Part shown: in pieces, positions 1 through 8,870 of the stretch
Layout of the letters: each line of letters begins with the position of its first letter
Numbering within the stretch: the first letter of the stretch is position 1
DNA from: Synaphobranchus kaupii
Lineage: Eukaryota; Chordata; Actinopteri; Anguilliformes; Synaphobranchidae
Length of the DNA: 64,000 nucleotides
Direction of reading: 5' to 3'
Assembly: GCA_029718625.1 (NCBI GenBank)
Contig: JAINUF010000034.1
Location: 248,001 to 312,000 of the forward strand
Program-made: the position numbers and the translations under genes
The notes under the pieces: model-generated
What the model was told of the DNA's origin: nothing
Databases searched by the model: none
Seen by the model: the letters and a program-made list of their open reading frames with translations, nothing else

Positions 1-115
1 TAAAACAGCAGAATGCACGAACCCAATGCTCACCCATGCTCCTTATGGAGCGCACTAGGCATTACGCTGCCTGGAGAAAGCGGCAGAAAGAGAGAGACTC
101 TCTCCCCTCCCTAGC

Positions 116-330
116 TTACCTGTGCTGAAGAAAGCAGTGCTCCTCTGACAGGACCTCGGTGGGAATCTGGCAGTCTGTGGTGCAGAAGCTCTGTGGCCGG
201 GACGGTTTCTGCTTCCACTTATATTGAAGGGGGGAAGGGCCCTCCGGAGAAGGGGCGTGTGCCTCACCAGAAGAGTTACGCACTGGTGCTGGTGGTCTGG
301 TGGTTTGGGAGGGGTGCAGGGTGGGGTTCG
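116..330 (-). other. Candidate minus-strand exon with a 5' splice donor (weak)
   Basis: On the minus strand a good donor (CACAG|GTAAGC) lies at about 116/115, at the end of a GC-rich stretch that reads open on that strand for over 100 codons. The left-hand neighbour would be off the window. In human the gene beside SMIM20 and divergent from it is SEL1L3, so a first exon of such a neighbour is conceivable, but no residue similarity was recognised. The exon's 5' edge is a guess. This could equally be chance in GC-rich DNA. Confidence 0.15.
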
Positions 331-589
331 GGGGGCTGGACACATTATGAACTGGATAAGGAATCTGCCACCTCTTGTCTGCGAGACGGCCGAGACAGAC
401 GCGCTTAAGCCCCCTCCTCGGTTTTGGTTCAGGAAGGGGGTCATGACACAAAGCCTGCAGTGTTGCACATCTGTCACATGTACCTACACGCTGCATTAGC
501 AGGATTTAAAACTTATATTTAGGTGGAAAGCTAAATCTATAGGTCTAGAACTGAACAGCCGTTGCTGTTGTCAAAGTTGATCATTTTGA

Positions 590-695
590 ATCCCTTATGG
601 AAAAAGAATATACTGTAGTATATTGTAAATATATCAAAATTATCTTCACAATATATTTTAAATATACTGCAGTATATTACATTTCCATAAGGGAT
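590..695. repeat. Imperfect palindrome, about 106 bp
   Basis: The outer arms read ATCCCTTATGGA and its complement TCCATAAGGGAT. Inner arms rich in AATATACTRCAGTATATT continue the pairing almost to the centre. It has the form of a very short fold-back MITE. No coding content. Confidence 0.6.
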
Positions 696-789
696 GGTTA
701 ATTTCTTTCAACCTGATTTTGTACATTTTTCTCTAGTTGCAATGAATGAACAGTATCAGTACAGTGGATTGTAACTTGTGGCTAAGAGT

Positions 790-1060
790 CAGTGTCGGGG
801 AAACTATTCTGAAAGCGTCGTTGTAAAAACTACCAATTACTTCACACTGAGAGTAGTTGAACTACAGCCAATATACCCTAAGGAGAAATGTACCTTGGGA
901 AACTAAAATTATCAAAAACATTATCATTATTGTGTTCCCCAGACAGGATGTGTGTGAGCAATGCCTACTTTGTGCACACGGGGAGAACCACTATACAGCT
1001 CAGTGGGGAGAATCAGCAACGTGTGGCAATTGGCAGTTGACCGTTGGCAACTATAGTGGA

Positions 1061-1144
<84 letters not shown>

Positions 1145-1363
1145 GCGGTATTTGGTCAAAGACATTTGGAAAAAAATATTTTAAGGCCAAAAGTAGTAGT
1201 TCCTGTAGTTAACTACAACTCAAAATGAAAAAAAAGTACTGCTACTTTTTGTCATTTTGAGATGTACACAAATTTGAATGTAGTTGAACTACCATAAAAG
1301 TGTTCAAACTACTACAAAACGTAATTAAACTACTACATGTATGCAAACTAATCCCCAACACTG
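790..1363. mobile_element. hAT-like non-autonomous element
   Basis: It starts CAGTGTCGGGGAA and ends with the inverted form CCCCAACACTG, matching the CAGTGTTGGGGA ends common in fish hAT-derived MITEs. The interior has repeated ACTACTACA/GTAGTTGAACTAC motifs and a (GA)n tract at 1063-1140. A clear 8-bp target duplication was not seen, so the exact ends are approximate. Confidence 0.55.
1063..1140. repeat. (GA)n microsatellite
   Basis: Nearly pure GA dinucleotide tract with one GG interruption near 1112. It lies inside the hAT-like element. Confidence 0.95.
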
Positions 1364-1413
1364 CTGGTTGTGGTTATTTATTTCACGTAGTGAGGTTTGG
1401 TCACTTTTATTCA

Positions 1414-1452
1414 GAATTAATTAAGTTCTGAATAAAAGAACTTAATTAATTC
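1414..1452. repeat. Perfect 15-bp inverted repeat
   Basis: GAATTAATTAAGTTC at 1414-1428 and its exact reverse complement at 1438-1452, separated by 9 bases. AT-rich; likely a chance or transposon-derived hairpin. Confidence 0.7.
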
Positions 1453-1632
1453 CTTAATTAAGGCTGCGCCTTTCCCATCAGAGCAAAGTTGGTCAAGTTA
1501 CATGGGTTTTTATGGTCAAAATCCCTTTGATCCCAATTGGTAGATGGCTTTAGGGCACCCATACAATAGATTGGCTCATTCCCTTGGAACCAAAAATGAA
1601 ACATAGATGGACCAGTTATTTGCAATCACCTT

Positions 1633-1635
<3 letters not shown>

Positions 1636-1721
<86 letters not shown>

Positions 1722-1732
1722 GTGTGTGTGTG
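1636..1732. repeat. (TG)n microsatellite
   Basis: About 97 bp of TG repeats with one CG interruption. Confidence 0.95.
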
Positions 1733-2235
1733 TTAAATTGGGATCTCCCTTTTCTTCTCTAAAGAGGGGGGTGTTCCTGCCCAACCCACTGCCTGATTGA
1801 TCAAGCATTCTGTGTTCATCTCAGAGTCACATGAAAAAGGGTATAGACACTCCATTGTGCCTCAGTCTGATCAGGAGTGTTAATTGTGACCGACTCCGCA
1901 GGGGGCCCAGTCTTATGATCAGAAAGCCAGAGTCCCAAAATGTCCCTGTGTAACCATTACATTCACGTCATGACGTTGTGCAGCATCTGCATGCCTGCAT
2001 TATTTGTGGGATATGTTCACGATGCAAAGATTATTAGATCTGCAGTTTAACAGATTCACTAGGTTGCCACACCTTAACTGTGAGGTTTATACAATAGACA
2101 ATTATGGGACAATTTCCATGAGAAGTGTTGCCTTAAAGATTTTTCTTACTAAATGAATCTGTTAAAATAAAACCCCACTTAAACATAATTAAGGGGAAAG
2201 GGACCATGTGTCAACAAGAATAAATTATTCTGCAA

Positions 2236-2410
2236 AATAAATAATGCTTAGCGAGCTGGCCTTGCAACTCTGCTGTTGAACCCTTGAGCAAGGTACTTAA
2301 CCGGAATTACGACAGTAACTCTCCAGCTGTATAAATTGATTTCATGTAAAAAAATATATGTGGTCTAAGTCACTCTGAATATGAGCATTTCATATGTAAA
2401 TGTATTACAG
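2236..2410 (+). mobile_element. Fish SINE, plus orientation (degenerate)
   Basis: It carries the landmark strings CTTGAGCAAGGTACTTAACC and CCAGCTGTATAAAT, then a GTCTAAGTCACTCTG-like 3' part. The same landmarks recur in the copies near 28.2 kb and 36.3 kb. Confidence 0.55.
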
Positions 2411-2451
2411 CTAAAAAGCTTCCAGAGTACAGTAGTGAACTCTTTACAGTA

Positions 2452-2640
2452 CATTTCCGCAGATGCTCTTACCCAGAGAAAGTTACAAAGATTATATTAC
2501 TACAGCTGGATATTTTACTCAAGCAATTCATGTTAAGAACCGCAAGCTAAGCTCCAGGGTATAACAGCAGTGCCCCAGCTAAGAACCAAACCCACAGTCT
2601 TGGAGCAACAAACTCAGTTCTCTAACTATTATGCCACCAG
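2452..2640 (-). mobile_element. Fish SINE, minus orientation (degenerate)
   Basis: It reads CAGATGCTCTTACCCAGAG, then ACAGCTGGATATTTTACTCA, then a decayed promoter end (TTCTCTAACTATTATGCCACC). Relatives lie at 37.5 kb and 57.6 kb. It faces the SINE just upstream tail to tail. Confidence 0.5.
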
Positions 2641-3358
2641 AGTGAAAATTGAGCTTTAGTATACATAGTATTTTCTTCTATTCTCTTCCTAATGGATCCA
2701 AGTACTCTACAGATTTACTTTTTGAAATTGCACTCAAACTGTAAAAAAAAAGTCTAGAATTTCTACGTTTACTGTTTAATGTTACTTGTCATCTACTGCA
2801 ATGCAAAAACCACTGAAATGCTGTCAGGAGTGGGTACAGCCAATAATTTATCACTGTTTTATTTTTTATTTTTTTTTTGCCAAACCTGCACTCTTGGTGG
2901 GGAAAAGGTGAGTCATGGTCAGTGAGCTAATAGTGAATGTTCATGAAAACACTGAGTTCTTTGAGCTGAGCGCTAACTGGCTGACAGACAGCCGTGTCCA
3001 TGGGCCTTTATCCACACTGCAGGATTGAAATATATGAGTCCACCTGGATCCATAAACATCCCATAATATCCACTCAGACGACGACATCATCTTTTTTTCC
3101 TGTTAGTTTCCTTGTTCTCCTCAATTAGATTGCCTGTTTTATTTTTTTCGGACGTGGTGGGGGGTGTCTTGATGGGTGTAACCAAGGCAAAATAAAAATG
3201 ATGTCTTTATACTTTCCTGGGGGGTAATTTGGAAATCTTAAGACATAAAAAATGAGAGTGGTTGTGTAGTAGTATAATGGGTTTGGGAACAGGGGTTGTA
3301 AGTCAGATGTAGGATTTATTTCCTGTTGGGGTGCTGCAGTTTTACCCTTTAACAATGG

Positions 3359-3362
<4 letters not shown>

Positions 3363-3442
<80 letters not shown>
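3363..3442. repeat. (GA)n microsatellite
   Basis: 80-bp uninterrupted GA tract. Confidence 0.95.
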
Positions 3443-3445
<3 letters not shown>

Positions 3446-3702
3446 TGGCCTTCAACACTGTGAATGCTGTTAATTTTTAATTTATTTTATCTTACTGAGC
3501 CCGTACAGCAGGCTGTGGGGGACGACTGGAGAACAGAACACTTACAGGGCTAAAATAGCCCTCGCTCAAATTATGATTTATACCAGAAATGCTTTATGTT
3601 CGTTAGTTATGGGGGTGCCATAATGTTGTGAGTGTGTCACAAAGTAAAACAGGGAAGCTTTTTCAAGCTCAAACAGAAATTCTGCAACATTGACCACAGC
3701 AA

Positions 3703-3712
3703 TTTCAGTTTC
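3703..3712 (-). promoter_or_regulatory. ISRE/IRF-type site
   Basis: The minus strand reads GAAACTGAAA, an exact match to the GAAANNGAAA core bound by interferon-regulatory factors. It lies 3.2 kb upstream of the GIMAP-like start codon and about 400 bp upstream of a candidate 5'-UTR donor at 4108. GIMAP genes are lymphoid/immune genes, so the context fits, but one 10-mer is weak evidence. Confidence 0.3.
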
Positions 3713-3959
3713 CTGCTTGCCATTCTCTTTCTCTTTCTCTCTGTTTGAAAAATGTACTATTTAACTTCCTGTGTTACAGTGTGAGATGGCAAAAAAACAT
3801 GTGTCATGTGCCTCTAATGCTGCATGTTGCCATCTATGGAGCAATGCGGAAACGCTCAGGCCGCTGAATGTCAGAGCTCCATTCAAACCTGCGGCCAAAA
3901 GGGGAAGTAGAGTCTGCATTGAGCAGGTGGGCAAACACAATCAGGAAAAGAGAGCGTTG

Positions 3960-4108
3960 CATTGTGGTAACGTCAGGAAGGGGGCGGGTAGATGTGCACA
4001 CTTTTCATTGTCACAATATTCTTTCCATCCCTTCATCCACTGCTTAGAAGCTGCCGGAACCGGGCTGGTGGCGGGTAGGACCACGTCACTCTGCAGCTGG
4101 AGCTCCAG
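3960..4108 (+). other. Candidate non-coding first exon or promoter of the GIMAP-like gene
   Basis: A GC-richer island ends in a good splice donor (CTCCAG|GTGAGT, exon end 4108). It is the best donor seen upstream of the coding exons and could be a 5'-UTR exon, but no transcript evidence is available and the left edge is arbitrary. Confidence 0.2.
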
Positions 4109-4717
4109 GTGAGTCGGAATCCCTGCCTCCCTGCGGCCTCGCCGTGACGTTCCGGGAGCGGGGGATACCTCGGCCTCATACTAGCATGTCCGCTTCAATG
4201 CAAAAGCAAATGGTGCTTTAAAAAAACAGGTCCACACTCAATTAAGAGTCAGCAGGTCAGTGACTTAATCTTTTGTGAGTTAATCCTTTTAATTTAATGT
4301 CATAATCACAGTGAAAAAAAAGTGAGGCATCATTATTAATATCTGGTGAAATAAAGACTTGTTCACGTTGAATGAGACGTGCGAGCGTTTCACAATGGCA
4401 TTGTTGGAAGTAGAAAAAGGGTCTGCTCTGATGAGAACGAAAGTATTTTACCCCATCCTGTGTTACTGGCACTTCATCCACCCCCGGGTAGTGAAGAAAG
4501 ACACAGTGCCTAAATGCTCTGTGTGTATCGAAAACAAACCACGAACATCAACAACAAAAGAAGATAATAGACTTCAAGAAACATTGTACTGTCTGGGGAG
4601 AATGAAATGTTTGCTTAACGTACTACTTCCTGTTGCATAATATCTATATTCATAATAGCTATATTCATAAAGTGAAACTGAAAATGGAATGACACTGTCT
4701 GCTCATTTTGTTTGGAT

Positions 4718-6438
4718 TTACATTACATTACATTCATTTAGCAGACGCTTTTATCCAAAGCGACGTACAATAAGTGCATACAGAGACATCATCAAGATCA
4801 CTACAGAACAGACAAGACAAAGCACATCCTTCCCATAATGTAGCAGCTATCCCTAGTAATGAACGTTGACTGTAGTTCACAGTAAGCTGTGGGTAAATCA
4901 GCAATACTACACTTCTATTCTAAATACTATTATAAACTATAATAAACAGACAGGAAAACACAGGGAACTAGTAAACACAGGGAACTGATATTCCTAGGTT
5001 AGAATATCAGTCAAGGTGGAGTCTGAAGAGGTATGTCTTCAGGCCTCGACGGAATGCAGGCAGGGTTGGAGTAGAACGTAGGGAAATGGGAAGTTCATTC
5101 CACCACTGAGGAGCTAAGGTGGAAAAACTCCGCAGTCGGGACGAGCGAGAGCCTTTGACACGGAGGTGGGGAAGTGCCAGTCGCCCTGCTGTAGAAGAGC
5201 GAAGTGGTCGAGCAGGAACATAGTTCTGGATTAAGTCCTGCAGGTAGGCGGGGCCTGTCCTATTGGCTGCAGTGTAGGGCAGGGTCAGAACTTTGAACCT
5301 GATCCTGGCTGCAACTGGCAGCCAGTGGAGTGACCTCAGCAGGGGGGTTACATGGGAAGATTTCGGGAGGTTGAACACAAGCCGGGCAGCTGCATTCTGG
5401 ATCATTTGAAGAGGCAGAATGGCGCAGGCCGGTAGGCTTGCGAGCAGGGAGTTGCAGTAGTCCAGGCGTGAGGTGACCATGGTCTGGACAAGAAGCTGGG
5501 TGGAGTAGGTGGTCAGGTACGGTCGAATCCTCCTGATGTTGTACAGGAGGAACCTGCAGGACCGAGCCATCGCCCTGATGTGCTCTTTGAAGTCCAGCCG
5601 GTCGTCCAGGACCACCCCCAGGTTCCTTGCTGAGCGGGAGGCAGCCACCACGGTCCCGTCAACGGTGATGGAGAGGTCATGTAGTGGGGAGGTCTTGTAC
5701 GGCATGAAGAGGAGCTCTGTCTTGTCAAGGTTGAGCTTCAGGTGATGGGTAGCCATCCACTCAGAGATGTCAGTCAGACAAGCAGATATCCTCTCCTTAA
5801 CCTGTGGGGTAGAGGGAGGGAAAGAGAGGAAGAGTTGAGTATCATCAGCATAGCTATGGTATGAGAAGCCATGTGAATGAATTACTGAGCCAAGAGATTT
5901 AGTATACGAGAACAGCAGAGGACCCAGTACAGATCCCTGCAGGACTCCTGTAGACAGGGGATGGGGAGCAGAGGGGGAACCCTTCCAGGAGACTTGGTAG
6001 GATCTATCAGTGAGATACGATACAAACCAAGAGAGGGCAGTTCCAGAAATGCCCATCTCAGCGAGTGTGGAGATCAGGAGTTTGTGGTTGACCGTGTCGA
6101 ATGCCGCAGACAGGTCAAGGAGAATCAGAACAGAGGAGAGAGAGGAGGCTCTAGCAGTGGCGAGTGCCTCCGTCACAGCCAGGAGAGCAGTTTCAGTGGA
6201 GTGGCCGGTTCTGAAGCCGGACTGATGCGGGTCAAGCAGGTTGTTCTGGCGGAGAAAAACAGACAGTTGGTTAAGGACAGCACGTTCAATTGTTTTGGAC
6301 AGGAAGGGCAAGAGAGATACAGGACGGTAGTTCCTGACATCAGCGGGGTCCAAGCTAGGTTTTTTAAGGAGTGGGGTTACACGGGCAGTTTTAAAGGCAG
6401 CAGGAACATGGCCACAGATTAGGGAGGTGTTAATTTGG
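4718..6438 (-). mobile_element. L2-type LINE, 5'-truncated
   Basis: Minus-strand non-LTR element. Its 3' end (left side, from 4718) is the widespread fish tail ATTCATTTAGCAGACGCTTTTATCC. Coding sequence occupies 5007 to about 6438, where similarity stops inside the reverse transcriptase, so the endonuclease half is missing. This is the usual 5' truncation of target-primed reverse transcription. A fragment of the same 3' tail occurs at about 30.71 kb. Confidence 0.9.
5007..6353 (-). CDS. Reverse transcriptase fragment of the L2-type LINE
   Basis: This is a 448-residue open frame; coding similarity continues upstream without a start to about 6438. It holds the RT core in order: NYRPVSLLP near the start, SGFRTGHSTETALL, a DLSAAFDTVNH motif, QGSVLGPLLFS, the catalytic box YADDTQLFLSF, NLDKTELLF and NLGVVLDDRL, and the C-terminal WWNELP..RSTPTLPAFRRGLKTYLF typical of L2/CR1-like fish elements. 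The full ORF2 has an N-terminal endonuclease, which is absent here. The lack of stops implies a fairly recent insertion, but with no promoter or endonuclease it is a dead-on-arrival copy. It lies upstream of and antisense to the GIMAP-like gene. Confidence 0.9.
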   Translation of the reverse strand: MDPADVRNYRPVSLLPFLSKTIERAVLNQLSVFLRQNNLLDPHQSGFRTGHSTETALLAVTEALATARASSLSSVLILLDLSAAFDTVNHKLLISTLAEMGISGTALSWFVSYLTDRSYQVSWKGSPSAPHPLSTGVLQGSVLGPLLFSYTKSLGSVIHSHGFSYHSYADDTQLFLSFPPSTPQVKERISACLTDISEWMATHHLKLNLDKTELLFMPYKTSPLHDLSITVDGTVVAASRSARNLGVVLDDRLDFKEHIRAMARSCRFLLYNIRRIRPYLTTYSTQLLVQTMVTSRLDYCNSLLASLPACAILPLQMIQNAAARLVFNLPKSSHVTPLLRSLHWLPVAARIRFKVLTLPYTAANRTGPAYLQDLIQNYVPARPLRSSTAGRLALPHLRVKGSRSSRLRSFSTLAPQWWNELPISLRSTPTLPAFRRGLKTYLFRLHLD

Positions 6439-6931
6439 ATGATTTAATTTGCTCTGTAAGAAGATGACCTGTGGTTTTGGAACAGGTTCAAAGTTGCAGA
6501 CATTTCATATTGTAGGCCAAAGATTTGTTTCCAGAGAAACAGACATCAGAAGCTCTCAAAACTACTGAAATCACCCGAAAACAACTTCTTAGGTTTTGGG
6601 ACCGAAATCCCTTTGAATCTCTATGCCATCCATATGATCCCAATTTTAAAGGCTCAATAAAGAGGGAATTTGTAAAGACAACATGGGACATTTACATTGG
6701 AATTATCACCTAACAAATGGGCACATTTATCAATCTCATCTGTCAAAGTGGGAAAGGAGTTCCAGTTTAAGTTTGTAGGATGCAAGCCATTGACCCCATG
6801 GTACAGTGAATAGGCCCCAGTGTATATGAATGAATAAAGTCAAACGTGTTTTTTTATTTATTTATTTATTTCATGGCATAGGAGAGTGGAAGCTTCCGTA
6901 GGTTTATGCGGGGAATACTACGACAGCTGCA
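6439..6931. other. Immediate 5' flank of the GIMAP-like coding region
   Basis: AT-rich DNA without recognisable repeats up to about 6840, then a GC-richer 90 bp before the start codon. No TATA or CCAAT box stands out. An in-frame TAG at 6899-6901 closes the frame upstream of the chosen ATG. Confidence 0.4.
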
Positions 6932-7028
6932 ATGTTCAGCAGGAAGAAGACCCGAGATGGAGAGCGAGAAAAAGAGGGAAAGGAACAAGGGAACAGAACG
7001 AGCATGCCATCGCCCGCGTCACTTCGTG
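6932..7028 (+). CDS. GIMAP8-like gene, coding exon 1 (basic/charged leader)
   Basis: An ATG at 6932 opens a 32-codon leader rich in Lys, Arg, Glu and Ser (begins MFSRKKTRDGERE). It ends at a good donor, G|GTGAGT at 7028/7029, leaving one base (phase 1). That phase fits the next acceptor at 7307/7308. An in-frame stop 33 bases upstream supports this start. No signal peptide or membrane segment is predicted by eye. The exon was recognised only from its splice and frame logic, so RNA support would settle it. An alternative is that translation begins in a different upstream exon. Confidence 0.6.
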
Positions 7029-7307
7029 GTGAGTTCTTTCTGGAGAAAAAAAAGGTACCTAACGCTGGTCCCCATGTAGGAGTAAAACTTGAAATTTGAA
7101 GTGAAAGTTGAATTCGTCTGAAAGCAATTTCAACTTCAAATAGAATTCTCCTGGTCTGGGTTGAGGCAGGCAAAAGCTAAAGTTCTTTTGAAAGTGTTCC
7201 CTGGAGATAGATTTTTTGGCACTAAACCTGGTGCATTGGCACCATTACAGACTACGTGGCCAGGCATAAGAATGGGATTCAGCTGCCCCCCCCTCTCTCT
7301 CCTGCAG

Positions 7308-8081
7308 GTGGTGTGAGACCAGCATCAGGGGAAGAGGAGAGACGGACACCTCCTCCTGAAGCACTGTGTCCCCCAGAGCTCAGACTGGTGCTGCTCGGGA
7401 GGAAGGGAGCGGGGAAAAGCTCAGTGGGAAATACCATCCTGGGCATCGGCGAGGGGGGGTTCGCCAGTGGCAGCCCGACGGAGGAGTGTGTGGAGAGGCG
7501 GGCCGAAGTGGCCGGGCGACGGGTTGTCATTGTCGACACCCCCGGGTGGGAGTGGTATTACCCTCTCAACAGCACTCCCGATTGGGTGAAATGGGAGACT
7601 GTGCGGAGCGTGACCCTGTCCCCCCCCGGACCCCACGCCCTGCTGCTGGTGGTTCGGGCCTGCGCCTCGGTAGATGAGACATACCGGAGGGAGATCCAGG
7701 AGCACATGGAGCTCCTCGGGGAGGGGGTCTGGAAGCACACCCTGGTGCTTTTCCCCCAGGGCGACAATCTGGAGGACTCCACCATAGAGGGCAGGATCCA
7801 AAAGGGCGGGGCGGACTTCCGGCTCCTGGTGGAGAAATGCGGGAACAGGTGGCACGTTCTCAGCAGCAAGGCCAGGGGGGGCAACACTGCCCAGGTGGAG
7901 GAGCTGCTGCGGAAGGTGGAGGAAATGGCGGCTGCAAACTGCGGCGTTCCCGTGGAGATGGAGCAGGTCCGTCTGCGCCTGGAGCAGGCAGACAGGGGGC
8001 GGCGGCCTAGAGAGCAAAGGCGGAGCCAGAGACTGCTGGAAACGAGGAAGCTGGGAGAATCCTTGCGAGAGATATTCACCG
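7308..8081 (+). CDS. GIMAP8-like gene, exon 2: first AIG1 GTPase domain
   Basis: A 774-bp exon, bounded by a polypyrimidine-CAG acceptor and a CG|GTGAGG donor, phase 1 on both sides. It encodes one AIG1 (GIMAP) GTPase domain. The P-loop GRKGAGKSS lies at about residues 63-71 of the spliced protein and DTPGW (G3) at about 109-113. The family's PPGPHALLLVV hydrophobic box follows, then a G4-like LVLFPQGD, where Pro replaces the usual Thr. A charged Arg/Glu-rich helical tail precedes the donor. GIMAPs are membrane- or vesicle-associated GTPases of lymphocytes that oligomerise through the G domain. The nucleotide-binding residues look intact, so this domain is probably active. It shares family and exon phase with the domains in exons 3 and 4, which points to GIMAP8-like tandem architecture. 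Confidence 0.85.
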
Positions 8082-8217
8082 GTGAGGTCACTCTTCTGTC
8101 ACTCTGATTGGTTTTTATTCAACACTTCTGAATGAATGAGTGAAATTATATGGGGTAGTCAAGCACAGACACATAAGCAGGCTAAAAAACATAATGCTTT
8201 TTCATAAGAAGATCCTG

Positions 8218-8626
8218 TAACACTTTACATTAAGTTGCACTTATACCTGTGTAGTTAAATCATAACTAATTTGGTAACAAGAGGTTATTACTGAGTAACT
8301 CCAACGTAGGTAACATGGAACAACAGTTTGCGGTATTCATAATTACACATGTAAATATTTAAAAATATTTTATTTACACTCATAGGCCATATATTCATGA
8401 TACACAACAAATAAACCTTGCCTGTTAATTTCACCATGTGTCTTGATGATATGGAATGACTTCATTTTAGCAGGAGAGTTGCAACAGGGCTGGCCTTGTT
8501 TCACATGTGTAATTAACTGCTGTTCCATGTTACCTACATTTGGAGTTACTCAGTAATAACCTCTTGTTACCACATTTGTTACAATTTAACTACACAGGTA
8601 TAGGTGCAACTCAATGTAAAGTGTTA
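8218..8626. mobile_element. MITE with long terminal inverted repeats, in GIMAP-like intron 2
   Basis: TAACACTTTACATTAAGTTG at the left is mirrored at the right (CAATGTAAAGTGTTA). Arms of about 110 bp run inward through CAGTAATAACCTCTTGTTACC-type sequence with few mismatches. About 190 bp of AT-rich filler separates them. No ORF, so non-autonomous. The superfamily is not clear. Confidence 0.8.
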
Positions 8627-8870
8627 CCGAAAATCCCCTTATGACTAAACAGAGAAAGAAACCTTCTTGATTTGTACACTTCCTGTGTAAAACAAAATTG
8701 ACATTTCAGTCCAGGGACTACTTTAATTATTCTTCTTTGTACTCAAAAGTTTCTATATCTGTCCTGTGATACATTCATATAACACCATGTGATGCTGGAG
8801 GGGTAAACTTGCATGGGTCCAAAGAGATTGAATTCACTCAGACAGTTTGGTTCCTTTTTGTCTCTGACAG

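Noticed and set aside
3771..4112. 113-codon + strand frame upstream of the GIMAP-like gene
   Set aside because: No recognisable domain or codon pattern; the GC-rich end is better read as a possible leader exon.
7421..8091. Minus-strand frames of 177-198 codons opposite the first AIG1 exon
   Set aside because: GC-rich antisense shadows; the + strand frame holds all GIMAP motifs.
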